Below, one piece after another: positions 1-10,596 of a DNA stretch of 64,000 bases (positions are counted from its first letter, which is position 1; each line of letters begins with the position of its first letter). The position numbers and the translations under genes are program-made. This DNA comes from Helicoverpa zea. Lineage: Eukaryota; Arthropoda; Insecta; Lepidoptera; Noctuidae. Under the pieces are notes generated by a model that saw nothing but the letters and a program-made list of their open reading frames with translations, had not been told where the DNA came from and did no database searches. The stretch is taken from contig NC_061482.1 in NCBI RefSeq assembly GCF_022581195.2, positions 2,480,001-2,544,000 of the forward strand, read 5' to 3'.

Positions 1-604
1 TAACAATATGATAATACATACACTATTTTTTTGACAGATACAATTAGAATTTTTAGTTGCAAATAAATTAATTGAGAGATAAAAAAGTACTCTACTTCTT
101 TTGATTTTATTTTTCAGTCTGAAACTAATTTACATTAGATATAAAAACACGGTGTTTTCCGAGGAAGTTTAGTAATGTATTTTGTCGCACTAGATAATTT
201 AATTTAATTTTAATTTTATACTTTTTGAGAAAAATGTATAACATTAAAATCACGCAAGATGAAAAACTACTCTTTTTCTTTTAAAAACTGTTTCATGAAA
301 TATTTCATGCTACCATAAAAATTGTAGCTACTTTAAAACTGAACTATTGTGACATAAGATGTCGTCACTATGCGCGTGAGTTCATTACGTGACAGCTAGT
401 CACAGAGGTTATATTGTTTCCTTCAAAGGTTTAACGATCTCTCGATTACTTGGCAATTAATTGAATTAATCAAACATGTTTAACGATCATAAAGAATTCT
501 AGAAATCACTTATTTTTTATTTCTTTATTGCTTGTTATGTGAAGTATGGGTTTCAATTCCATTTAGACCATAGACTTTATTGTTTGAAGAGGCTGGGTCA
601 TAGT
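1..604. other. AT-rich non-coding DNA
   Basis: No gene, RNA or recognised repeat is visible. The sequence is AT-rich with short homopolymers, and the short open frames look random. Confidence 0.5.
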
Positions 605-866
605 TATGTAAGTCTAACAATAAAGACTTTTTTGGCCCGTGAACCGATAAGGTTCTTTTTTTTTTCAATTCGTTTTTTAGGTAATCTAATGACGACTGTT
701 AACCTAGGCCAGTCTTATTTTTGTGGCTAAGTCTTAGCTGCGTATGTCTAACAATATATACTTTTTTAGAAGGTGAACCAATAAGGTATTTTTTTAAATT
801 GTTTTTTTAGGTATAATAATACTAAAACTATTGTTCTAGGCTAGTCCTATTTATGTCAGCCCTAAG
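605..866 (+). repeat. Diverged tandem duplication, two ~125-bp units
   Basis: Unit 1 (about 605-730) and unit 2 (about 743-866) share the same order of blocks: TATGT(AAG)TCTAACAATA, then GTGAACC(G/A)ATAAGGT, a T-rich run, TTTTTTAGGTA, then CTAGGC(C/T)AGTC(T/C)TATTT and a final CTAAG. The units differ by many substitutions and small indels, so this is an old local duplication. I see no coding sense in it. Confidence 0.7.
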
Positions 867-1198
867 ATAGTGTCTATGCAGATGAAATAGATAGTTTTAC
901 GTTTAACATATGTCAAGACAAACAGACAAACACTCATAATTTAGATGTCAGTTCTCCTAAAGCCATTAGCCGTCGGAATTTTAAGATTTAGAGATACAAG
1001 AGTGGTACAGGTCTAGTTATGAAAGTGCGATACTATCGCATTGGTTAGGCATTAGAGTGGCCTATTAGACTAGTACGGAAAAAACTTACTTAATTGTACA
1101 CCTTCTATCTTAACACACATAACATTATGTTACGTAAATATTAGGTTTTCCACATTCTTGATTATTTCACCATAATACGGCTATTAATTTTTTATTTA
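867..1198. other. Unannotated AT-rich DNA
   Basis: I see no coding sequence or repeat that I recognise in this stretch. Confidence 0.4.
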
Positions 1199-1378
1199 TA
1201 AATATTATAAAGAGAAAATATATTTGTTTGTTTGTACGCTAATGGATCCAAAAATATTGAACCGGTTCGAGAAATCCCACTATTGGAAAGCTACCCTGTT
1301 CCCGAGTTCGCTATATTTTATCCGGGTACGGGCAGTAGTTCCCACGGGACGCGAGTGAAACCGTGAAAAGACGACTAG
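1199..1378 (+). mobile_element. Helitron-like H1 copy
   Basis: The copy opens with AATATTATAAAGAG followed by the TTTGTTTGTTTGTA block. It then shows the family's middle (ACCGGTTCGA, GGAAAGCTACCCTGTTCCC, CTATATTTTATCCGGGTACG) and ends with CCCACGGGACGCGAGTGAAA and CTAGT. The CTAGT end and lack of inverted repeats match Helitron-like non-autonomous elements reported in Lepidoptera (the Lep1 group). The family name is inferred by eye. Confidence 0.7.
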
Positions 1379-2121
1379 TTGCGTATACTTTTATTTCTAT
1401 GACGAGCTAATTTTCTTTCACATATAAGGTAAAGTTGACACTTATAATCAAGTATGTTAATCAGAAACATCGGAAACTTTTTAATTAAACTACAGATTAA
1501 AAGTGAAACTGATTTATAGATATGGGTGCTGACTTAACTGTTGGTGTTAAGTGACGAATGTGCACTCTGTATGCACGATACAGTTGGTGCATTGGGACAT
1601 AAGTACCGTCTAAGGCTATATGACAACATGCGGGGTAACTAGGCAATTTATTAACATGTCACCGTGTGTATTGTACCTACGACCGTGGTTTAAGCAACCG
1701 TTGCTAATACTTAACTATTACATATTAATTACTGCTGTTTTCTACATTCAGACGTAATCGCAATGTAATACCGTTAGTTCTTACTTAGATACTAGATAAG
1801 TCTTTGTGATTGTCTGTTATCTGAATAATACTTTCAAGCATAATCATTTCATACCGCATAGACAACATCAACGTTCTATTTCTTTCGTTATATTGTTTCA
1901 CTTGCAGAGCTGGCGTATATAATTCTTGTCCAACTTATAATTCGCATTACAAGATTGAATAAGGGAAAAGGCTAGGCAGATGATGAATTAGATTGAAAGT
2001 ATTATAACCGCCTCTTGATCACTCCAGGGATAAAACGGGATCCTATTAGTGAGACTTGTCTGTCCGTTGGCTGCATCTCAAGGTCCGTGATAGCTAGGCA
2101 GCTGATATTTTCACAGATGAT
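1379..2121. other. Unannotated non-coding DNA
   Basis: No gene-like reading frame and no repeat related to others in the window was found here. Confidence 0.4.
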
Positions 2122-2254
2122 GTCTTGTTGCCGTTAAAGCATCAAATATTGAATACTATAATAAAATTACATACGTTACAAATTACAACATACGTGACTT
2201 TTTTATAAACAATGGCTCTCTTCTATGGCCCGACTTGCACGAGGCCGGTTTTTA
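2122..2254 (+). mobile_element. GP repeat, 3' fragment
   Basis: The stretch matches the right half of the GP copy at 15756-16302: TTGTTGCCG(C/T)TAAA, AATAAAATTA, GGCTC(C/T)C, and the terminal CCGACTTGCACGAGGCCGG followed by T-rich sequence. The left half, with GGTTCCGT, is absent. No coding capacity is seen. Confidence 0.55.
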
Positions 2255-2498
2255 GAGTTCTCTTGAAAATTATCTGAAACTGTACTTGGTAATTATTGAA
2301 AACTCGATTCAGAGTTGACATACTTAACTAATAGATTAACTACAGCCATAGTGCTGGTGAAATAACCCACCACGAGTGTATTAGTGCAACTAGCCGCGAT
2401 TCGATTCATGTGATATGATAACTATCGACGCATTAGTGCATGCTCTTGTATAACCAACGTGTATGTCTTTATGTACGCTACATCTTGTCAAACTGGAT

Positions 2499-3014
2499 TA
2501 GCACACTGGCGACTGAACGTTGGCCAACAGTTGCCCCGATGGTCGGCAAAAAGTTGGAAAAGAAAATATTCATAGTAAGTATACATAGTAGGTAATAAAG
2601 TTAGATAATATGTGTATATGAATTAAGATTATGTAAAAAGTCAACTCTTAATACAATTAGCAATACGATAATTTTAAAGCGATGCTAGTACGTGAAAAAT
2701 CTTAACTTAATACATAAGTAAAGTAAATAAATTCAATTAAATGATTCAGTCGGTCTGATACCGGCTAAACACCCATCGTCTTCAAGCTGCGTTCAAACCA
2801 AACTGACAGTCAGCCGCCGATTGTGAGCGAACGTTACGTAGTTTATTGTATTTCCACACATATTCTCTTTTTCGTTCACATCTAACCAACGATAAGTTAT
2901 GCGTGATATTTATAGACACTGACATTCGGCGGCTGACAGTCAGTTTGGTTTTAACGCAGCCTCATACTGATTTATGCGCCGATAAAGCTACTAAAAGTTT
3001 TCAATGTGCGAGTA
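2499..3014 (+). mobile_element. M1 inverted-repeat element, interrupted by a MITE
   Basis: Left end: GCACACTGGCGACTGAACG with GGCCAACAGTTGCCCCGATG. The internal block CGGTCTGATACCGGCTAAA is shared with the M1 copies at 25189 and 39308. Right end: CATACTGATTTATG, then CTACTAAAAGTTTTCAATGTGCG. A separate 175-bp element (2786-2960) splits the conserved CTTCATACTGATTTATG block, so the nesting order is clear. Confidence 0.65.
2786..2960. mobile_element. 175-bp MITE nested in an M1 copy
   Basis: The two ends are 38-bp inverted repeats beginning GCTGCGTT and including CCAAACTGACAGTCAGCCGC (left 2786-2823, right 2923-2960), with only a few differences. TCA sits at both junctions and may be the target duplication. 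There is no coding capacity, and the superfamily is not assigned. Confidence 0.75.
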
Positions 3015-4646
3015 AAAAGCAGCAACATTTACCGACGTTTGATAGATAGCCAACATTCGAAATGACTTATAATCATTGTCTATTTGACAATTACTATCGG
3101 TAAAGCACTCCCGTAGTTACGTAAACAATCTTCGTTCGTAACAACTTGCTTTTAGAGCAAGCAGCATTCTATATGCCTAAAGAAATATTTTGAAAAAAAC
3201 GTTATATTTACGTAATTTTGACCGTTTAAGAATCTGATAAAGATAACAATTTAAAAATGTCCCATTTGAACAACAAGGAAAATTTCCGAAATATTACAAA
3301 AAATATGAAATTACGCCAATATTTTGTTGGTATAATGAGTATTAAGTATGTTAATTCACAAAGTAATAACATCAAATTGTCCGTGTGAACTAGGCTCGAG
3401 TAAAAAGGTCGTGCTGTGTATTGTATCACGTAACAGTGGGATTGCAGTTGACGATTTGATCACGAATTGTAAACAAAAAGTAAAAGAGAGGTTCGTGAGG
3501 CCGGGGTTACTCTTATAACGGACTAGAGGCTACTAAAGCCAGATTCGCATCTCTAGAGTGCACCGCAATGCACTGTCACGTCAATTAATTAGACCGCTTT
3601 TACCAAACCACATTTGAGCTGGCAACCCTGTCGCAACTCCTTAAATAGTCCGCATCTAACCTCTGGTCCACCATTAAGCATTGCATACGCATACAGTTAT
3701 CAAGCATCCATTACACAATACTGAAAAAAAAATATACCAAGAAAAAATCTACCATGATATAAATGTAATTTTAAAACTGGGTCGCATAAAACATGGTTTT
3801 AAACTTAATATAATTAACTTAATTAATCAATATTGACGACAAAAAATTACGGTTTTCTTACGGATTTTCCTCGTATGTATGTTTTACTTTAATTTAATAA
3901 TACAAATATTATATAATACTTTACCGGTGATTACCGGATCCTGCCCCACTGGCCTACGGTTACTCCGCCGTGATGGTAGGCTTAACTTTGTAACATTTTG
4001 TAACCACAACAAGAACAGAGTTTAATCCATTGAGAATCATGTTAGTGTTACGACGAGGAAAAGTATATAGGATATAGATATGTAATTTATGATCTTATAT
4101 TCACTTAAACCTGTCATGACTCCAAACTGGATTACGGGCCTTACATGGTGACTGGTTTTAAGTCAACTATAGGGGCCATTTTGGACGATTAAGTACAAGT
4201 TGTTATAGTATTAAGCACGGTTAGGATTATATCCAAGTTGGTACGTAAATACAACTGACTTAGCTTACTATTTGATTACATTTATATTTGACTACATTAT
4301 CAGCTATTTAGCATACTTCTTTCTAAGTAAATTTTGCAAGAACCAGCCCACTTAGGTAGTACATTAGTAAAATATTCTCCCACAAGACGGATCGTGGAAT
4401 CTGATGACATTTACTTTAATTGTAAAGTATGCTTGCAACGGAACGAAGTTAGTCTTTCTCAATTAGCCCTATGTAGATAAACTTTTCTTAGAATATCTTG
4501 TGTATCGTATTTATAATTAAAGTTCAAATGCTTTTAGTGGATATGTGCGTAGATAGGAACGTTGAGATATTTGCATAAAAAAACGCACGAACCAGGAATT
4601 AAAGCCATGCTGTAATAAAATTGCTTCTTCTGCCCTGTTTCCAATT
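3015..4646. other. Unannotated AT-rich DNA
   Basis: No gene or related repeat is supported. The 67-codon minus-strand frame at 3226-3429 lies in low-complexity AT-rich sequence and shows no recognisable domain. Confidence 0.4.
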
Positions 4647-4769
4647 TTATTTGGGGTCGGCGCAGTATGTCATCTTCTTCCATTTTTCCCTATCACTCGT
4701 CATACTGACACTCACTCCATTCCTATTCATGTCATCTTTCAGGCAATCCTTCCATCTTTTATTCGGTCT
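4647..4769 (-). mobile_element. LINE fragment: C-terminus of a non-LTR retrotransposon ORF
   Basis: On the minus strand, 40 codons and a TAA stop are open, starting RPNKRWKDCLKDDMNRNGV and ending WKKMTYCADPK. This resembles the C-terminal tail found after the reverse transcriptase in several lepidopteran non-LTR retrotransposons (a G/RP-x-KRW block, then a DR-x-x-WK block). The 3' flank reads AGGGCAGAAGAAG, a short purine-rich tail. Everything upstream is missing, so this is a strongly 5'-truncated dead copy. Clade (RTE-like or other) is uncertain. Confidence 0.7.
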
Positions 4770-5681
4770 GTAATATTATTAAACATATTTTATGGGACTA
4801 CAGCAACTAAAGCCATAACAAAACTGGAATATTATAAATACATTTCTAAATCGATTGAATCCCAAATCATGCCTGGAGAAAACATTTAAACTTCGCAGTA
4901 AAATAGTTGACCGACCACTGTCTATAAATTGACCATAAGTTACTTAATTTGACTTAATTAATATTGTGCTTAAAGAAAGTAATCAACGTATTTTTTTATT
5001 GAAAACAACGTTATACGCAACGTACAATGCAACATGATCTGGTGCTCTCAATATGATTGGGTAAGTAATTAAGCTAAGCGATGCAGTATTAAGTTCCAGC
5101 AAACCATGCGGTTTTACTCAAGTTATGCTTACGAAGATTAGCACAAATACTGTACTGAATGAGTTCAGTTCAATCTTAGTAAATTGATGGACCATCTGCG
5201 AGGAATCTGGTCGTAGAAAGCAGGACAGATCCATCAACTTATTTGTCAATATAAGCAATTAAATTCTATGTACATACTTATAATGTAAAGCTGAAGAGCG
5301 CTATCTAACCTACTGATTTGAAAAAAAAATCAGATTTTATTTATTGAGACACCTATACACCGTTTCAATACCTATAATATACCTATTTGTAATTTTAGAG
5401 CTTAACTATTAGGAAGCATATAGTTTGCCTACTTAGCTTAGTACGCCATCAAAACCATCACCATAAAAGCCATGTGTCATCATTTATTTTTCATCAAAAA
5501 GTTTCTGTTGGATGTTTCCAGTTAGACGGTTATTGAAAAGTGAGAAAACTCACACGACATAGTCACATCCCGTTAGCTAGCGCCATGTGATAATTAACTG
5601 TATCTATGAGTTAGTAGAGTAAGTTGCACCATGATGCGTTATGGCGGAGCTTATTCTTAACGGTGACAATTACCGATCTGT
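4770..5681. other. Unannotated non-coding DNA
   Basis: No gene or recognised repeat is visible in this interval. Confidence 0.4.
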
Positions 5682-5693
5682 ATGTAATACTTA

Positions 5694-5772
5694 TCTGTGG
5701 AGATCAAAGGGGGAGGCCTATGTTCAGCAGTGGACGTCCTATGGCTGAGATGATGAGATGATGATGATGATG
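5694..5772 (+). mobile_element. RTE-like LINE tail with target-site duplication
   Basis: The 79-bp insert begins in the last codons of the LINE protein (LWRSKGEAYVQQWTSYG-stop) and ends in a (GAT)n tail. It is flanked by a 12-bp direct repeat, ATGTAATACTTA, at 5682-5693 and 5773-5784. It is therefore a bona fide but extremely 5'-truncated retrotransposition event. The same protein end is present at 9684 and 33791. Confidence 0.85.
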
Positions 5773-6064
5773 ATGTAATACTTACTTAATAGCAATTTTG
5801 TATATGTAGAGCCCTACCACAGTTTACAGGTAAAGCGAGAAAAAAAATACAAATGTGCAAATAACGGAAATTGCGACTTTACCGAAACCCACTGTCTCGA
5901 TTTTTAGCGGATTGATAATTTGGCCTATCTTGGAACCTAAGCCCGGTTCTGGCTGTATGAGTTCAAAATTATATTGCATATAGGTATTTATTTTATCCTA
6001 GAGTATGATAAACTGACTATAAAACTACTAATTTCCCTTCTTTCTCTACACACTCGGGAAAACA

Positions 6065-6211
6065 CACAGCCTTTTTATCGTCCCACTGCTGGGCACAGGC
6101 CTCCTCTCACATGGAGGAGGATTGAGCATTAATCACCACGCTTGCTCAATGCGGGTTGGTGATTTCGGACTGTATAGTCCAGGTTTCCTCAAGATGTTTT
6201 CCTTCACCTTT
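6065..6211 (-). mobile_element. SINE tail B fragment
   Basis: This is the reverse complement of the 3' part of the element at 48860-49147. Shared blocks are GCCTTTTTATCGTCCCACTG, GCACAGGCCTCCTCTCAC, AATCACCACGCTTGCTCAAT and GATGTTTTCCTTCACC. The tRNA-like head is missing, so this is a truncated copy of either the SINE or the LINE that supplied the tail. Confidence 0.75.
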
Positions 6212-6299
6212 TCCGTCCATTAATCCGTCTCCACACTCATTCAAAATCAGTATGTATCGTTACGTCGAAGTAACAAACAGTCAGACATTCCTACGTATA

Positions 6300-6885
6300 C
6301 AGGGTTACTGGTAAGTAGACCGCATCCTTTCAGGAGGTGATAGTATAGGTCAATACGGACAAATTTGACCCTGGGATACACTGGGCAAAAGTTAACCCGT
6401 TTCAAGATAATCGAATTTCAAGATCAGTCGTCTAGGTACACGTATAAATTTTCATTATTAGTCAAAAGTCTTGTTTTTGTGGATTTTTGTGTGTTTTTGG
6501 ATAGAAGATGAATCATTTCATAATAACAAACCATAAAACTGTACAAATCACAGAGGAAATTATAGCGAACAGCAATTACTTTTTTAGTAGATATTTTCTC
6601 AAAAATATTACTCTTCATTTTTTTGTGCAGAATACTTAAAAAACATCTACATTTATCTAGCTATCCAAAAAGCCACAAAACACACAAAAATCCGCAAAAA
6701 CGAGACTTTTAACTAGTAATAAAAATGTATACGTGTACCTAGACGACTTGTAAAGAAAAGATCTTAAAATTCGATTATCTTGAAACGGGTTAACTTTTGC
6801 CCAGTGTATCCCAGGGTCAAATTTGTCCGTATTGACCTATACTATCACCTCCTGAAAGGATGCGGTCTACTTACCAGTAACCCTG
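6300..6885. mobile_element. 586-bp fold-back (long inverted repeat) element
   Basis: Left and right arms run inwards from CAGGGTTACTGG / CCAGTAACCCTG. Roughly the first 120 bp of each arm are identical. The match continues, with one ~15-bp indel and scattered mismatches, to about 210-230 bp per arm, leaving a loop of about 140 bp near 6511-6654. TATA flanks both sides (6296-6299 and 6886-6889), a possible 4-bp target duplication. No transposase is encoded; the short minus-strand open frame at 6424-6618 lies across arm and loop and shows no domain. The superfamily is not assigned. Confidence 0.9.
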
Positions 6886-6889
6886 TATA

Positions 6890-7948
6890 ATATCAGCTAT
6901 CCTAAGTGTTGGGTGGAGTTGAGCGGATATTGAGCTAAGGTCGGCGAGTGGTACACGCAGTCTATCAAAGCGACAAGGTCTTACTTCGGTCTTTATCATT
7001 AGGTGGTACAATAGGCACTGTACCGGACTGTACACTAAATTCCTTTGCAATGTATTTGTTTGTACGGGCCTTTGACTAAAGAAGAAAAGTGAATGAAAAG
7101 GGTTGATGTCATAATCTTGCTGTTGGAACGAAAAAACAAATCGATATTTATTCGTTTCGTTGGCGTATCGAATACTGATTCAAGAGACGTGCGAATCGGA
7201 ACAGTTAATTCCCCAACTTACCTACGAAATGTAAGCAATATTGGAGCTTCAGGTAGGTCAAAAATAAAATCCATTATCTTATTCATTTGGTAAAGCATCT
7301 TAATATAATGTCACTCACATTTATCGTTTTGATTGGTAAACTGTTTTAATTTTTTTATTGCTGACAAGTATAAGGAAAATAAGTAAAAAGCTTGATGTGA
7401 AAAATCTGTGGTATCGTTGCTTGCATTTTTACACAAACTGCATAGAAAGCAACCTTTTTTGACAGTTCAACAAAAGTATTGAATTTGACAGCTCAAACAC
7501 CGTATTGATGTCATCGAACTTTGACGTTCATGACGTTAAAAGACGCGGGAAACTGGAAATGGCGGCAACAGGTTTATCTACTGTGTAATAATATGTGTCA
7601 ATGACAGATTTATAATTATATTTCATAAGAGAGATGGCTTAATGTACGTAACTGGGCTGTGATACGGTTCTGGGCCACGTCTTTCTTCACACGGTCGTTG
7701 GGTAGTGACCGTTTCTAGAATGTTCTATTCCCTTCGAAGGTTTAGGAGACAGATATGAAGTAATAGTAGAGTAACATGTCATAATGTGAGTAATATTACT
7801 TTAATTATGTTTATGGTTTTGTTAGTAATGTTTTTGTTAGACTACATGACTTATAATTAGGGTATATTAGCGCCAAAAATGGTTTTATATTGGGCTATGA
7901 TATAATTACATACATGAAGGCTTTATGTTCAGTATTATTTGGTCCCCA
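6890..7948. other. Unannotated non-coding DNA
   Basis: No gene and no repeat copy recognised. The 66-codon frame at 7093-7293 has no domain signature. Confidence 0.35.
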
Positions 7949-8125
7949 CATTTCCACTCGCGTCCCGAGGGAACTGCTTCACGTGGATAGATATAAAATA
8001 GTCTATTCAATTTCTCAGACTCTAGACTATCTGTGCACCAAAATTAATTTCAACCGGCTCGGCAGTTCTGGCCGCGTGAGAGCCGAACAGAGAGATAGAG
8101 TTACTATTGCGTTCGTAATGTTAAA
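7949..8125 (+). repeat. T1-type interspersed repeat, decayed
   Basis: The layout follows the T1 copies at 11098 and 35155: a GTCCCGAGGGAACTGCTTC-like start, CTGTGCACCAAAATTAATTTC, then GGCTCGGCAGTTCTGGCC, then GCGTGAGAG. These correspond to the common lepidopteran layout of a 'caaaatTcatt...ggttcagcagtttt...gcgtgaaagag' block. The match is approximate and no coding function is implied. Confidence 0.45.
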
Positions 8126-8388
8126 GATTAGCTATTTACCTTGGCTTTCTTTCTTTAACTAATTTGTTCTTCAAATTGTCAACTTAAGGTATTGTCCCAA
8201 CTACTTAGAAATATTTGAGGAAAACAAAATCAAAACAAATTAAAGGAAATATCATAACAACAGACACTTATGATCACACTGTTGCTATACGGAATTGAAA
8301 TCGAATAACTTGACACGCTAGGAACTCGATACTAGTGGCACTTAGAATAAATTGAATAGAATTATCAAGGTAATAGGTATTATTATTG

Positions 8389-8771
8389 GAAAGTCGTGGT
8401 GGCCTAGTGGGTAAAGGACCAACCTCTCAAGTACGAGGGCGTGGATTCGATCCCAGGTCAGGCAAGTACCAATGCAACTTTTCTAAGTTTGTATGTACTT
8501 TCTAAGTATATCTTAGACACCACTGACTGTGTTTCGGATGGCACCTTAAACTGTAGGTCCCGGCTGTCATTGAACATCCTTGGCAGTCGTTACGGGTAGT
8601 CAGAAGCCAGTAAGTCTGACACCAGTCTAACCAAGGGGTATCGGGTTGCCCGGGTAACTGGGTTGAGGAGGTCAGATAGGCAGTCGCTTCTTGTAAAGCA
8701 CTGGTACTCAGCTGAATCCGGTTAGACTGGAAGCCGACCCCAACATGATTGGGAAAAAGGCTCGGAGGATG
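8389..8771 (+). mobile_element. Full-length SINE-A with perfect 14-bp target duplication
   Basis: The head is tRNA-like: a Pol III A-box-like TGGCCTAGTGG at 8400-8410 and a B-box-like GGATTCGATCC at 8443-8453. A shared body follows (ACTTTCTAAGTATATCTTAG, CACTGACTGTGTTTCGGATG), then the tail TCCGGTTAGACTGGAAGCC, CAACATGATTGGG and GGATG. It is flanked by AGGTATTATTATTG at 8375-8388 and 8772-8785. This is the best-preserved family member here and a good reference copy. It is transcribed, if at all, by RNA polymerase III. Confidence 0.92.
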
Positions 8772-8785
8772 AGGTATTATTATTG

Positions 8786-9574
8786 TCATAGGAACATGGT
8801 AAATATACAGTGCTTGGTTTGGCATTTATTAACCTGGTCTTAAATATTTATATACTAACTATTACAAATATGTTTGGTTAGTATATAACGTGGTAAAAGT
8901 AGGAGTAAAAGATGACGTCCGAATGGAGAACCTTCTTTTTTGGCAGTTGGTTAAAAAGCTTAATCGTAAATAAACTTTGACATAAATATTAGGAAAGCAA
9001 AAAAAAAACTTCTGATACGTTATCTGACTCTACCTACGTTATTTGAAGCTTTTTAGTTTTAATGAAAATACTCCTTTTATATTTTTGTAAATGAGTATGT
9101 TTTTGTCGTAAATAAAAGAACATATAATATTTTTTCTACATTTTATCTACAATTATCTTCTAGCGACTACTTCGACGTATGTAGGTACATGCAAAGTTTA
9201 TTTTATAAAGTTAATTATAAAAACCTTTTAAGAGATAGCAGGATAGCTTACATGGATGCACAATTCTTATCGCACTTTTTATGCAAATGAAATTATCAAC
9301 CAATTTACTATAAACACTCTACCCCTATCTCAAATTGGATATCTTTGAAAAATAATAAAGGTCATTGCAAGCTGAAACTTAAAATAAATTGTTTTAATTG
9401 AACAGCTATAGATATAAAATGAAGATTCACTGTCACTACCCTGATAAAGGGGTATTTTTGTTAAAATATGCATAAGTTGGAGATAGGGATGCGATCAATT
9501 TTAATGGATTTAAAGGGCATGACTTTTTACAATACGCACTCTTTATCAGATAGTATTTATTTATAGTAAAAAAC
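8786..9574. other. Unannotated AT-rich DNA
   Basis: I found no gene, RNA or repeat related to the others here. Confidence 0.4.
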
Positions 9575-9655
9575 ACTGGTAGGTACTCAGCTACATCTGG
9601 TTAGACTGGAAGCCGCCGCCAACATATGTAGTTGGGTAAAGGCTCGGGAGATGAT
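9575..9655 (+). mobile_element. SINE-A tail fragment
   Basis: It contains ACTGGTAGGTACTCAGCTAC, CTGGTTAGACTGGAAGCCG, GTTGGGTAAAGGCTCGG and a short (GAT)n end. The head and body are absent. An RTE-like insertion (9684-9836) lies just 3' of it. Confidence 0.75.
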
Positions 9656-9683
9656 GATTTCTTTATACCTCTAGTATACCTAC

Positions 9684-9836
9684 GTCCACCTATAAGGTGG
9701 ACAGACGACCTTATAAAGGTCGCCGGAAGACGCTGGATGCAGGTAGCCTCCAACAGGTATCTGTGGAGATCTAAGGGGGAGGCCTATGTTCAGCAGTGGA
9801 CGTCCTATGGCTGAGATGATGATGATGATGATGATG
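9684..9836 (+). mobile_element. RTE-like LINE tail with (GAT)n end
   Basis: The open frame reads RPPIRWTDDLIKVAGRRWMQ and continues to AYVQQWTSYG-stop, then (GAT)n. ATACCTAC flanks both sides (9676-9683 and 9837-9844), a short target duplication. The copy retains only about the last 45 codons of the retrotransposon protein, downstream of the reverse transcriptase, so it is non-functional. Confidence 0.85.
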
Positions 9837-9844
9837 ATACCTAC

Positions 9845-10497
9845 TGGCTGGTTTCCCGCGGTTTCGTTCGTATTCGGAGGTAACTACTTCGTGTCCATAC
9901 TTTAATATCATTCTAACGCTGAAACATCTCGCAGCCTGAACTTTTGAATTAACCATTACGAATAAAGCATTTCCTTAATATTACTTTGGATACATAAGGA
10001 GTTTTGATTTGCTTTGAGATGTGCGAACAGCATATTTTAAAGTTATTATTTACCTACGAAGATTTAGCACCTACTATTAAATACACTGTATACTTATAAC
10101 AGCAATTTACTAAATTGTAGATTGGCAAGAATCTTAGTCTGACCTTTATTTAGATCAGACGCTCTCTGTCAAATATTCAACGCTCGTTTAATTCTGATCT
10201 ATGGATGCATCGAATCGATTAGCCTGCATCGAATCGAACCGATGCATTCGATGTTATATTCGCATTAATTAAGATAATTTATTTTTAAGTGTTGACGGTT
10301 TATAAGTGATTATTATTTTAAGACTTAGTTTATGGAAGGTTTATGAATTACCTTGAAAAGGTAAAGGTAAGTCATGAGGATTTTGAATGTGACATAGATA
10401 AAGTACCATTTTGAGAGACTGCTGGCTGTTGCCCACGCGTCTGAATGTGTACCGAAGAGGTCTTCCCTTCAGACAAGGAAAAAGCAATTCACATTCC
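9845..10497. other. Unannotated DNA with an H1 end and a CGATTCGA-type palindromic cluster
   Basis: GGCTGGTTTCCCGCGGTTTCG (9846-9866) looks like an inverted H1 3' end. Around 10203-10253 the block GCATCGAATCGA occurs twice and is partly mirrored by CGATGCATTCGATG, so the region could fold, but no clear element boundaries are visible. No gene is supported. Confidence 0.4.
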
Positions 10498-10596
10498 CGC
10501 GCTAAAACCACCGTTCGAATCTGTTCAAAAGTCTTGGCGTGAAAGCACGATAGAGAGACAAACAGACAGAGGTACTTTTGCATTTTAATATCAGTA
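10498..10596 (+). repeat. T1-type repeat, 3' fragment
   Basis: The fragment shows CTGTTCAAAAGTCTTGGCGTG, AAGCACGATAGAGAGACAAA and CAGACAGAGGTACTTTTGCA. This is the usual end of the T1 family (GCGTGAAAGAG, then spaced ACAAACA-type repeats, then TTTGCATTT). Confidence 0.5.

Noticed and set aside
7093..7293. 66-codon frame with a KRVDVIILLLERKNKSIF start
   Set aside because: It could be a decayed retroelement peptide, but nothing beyond hydrophobic composition supports it.
8389..8470. tRNA genes (also 26529-26610, 48860-48935)
   Set aside because: A and B boxes are present, but there is no proper anticodon-arm and acceptor-stem pairing, and each is followed by a SINE body and flanked by target duplications. 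They are SINE heads.
9771..9956. His-rich 61-codon frame on the minus strand
   Set aside because: The His run is only the (ATG/CAT)n microsatellite tail of the RTE-like LINE read in one frame.
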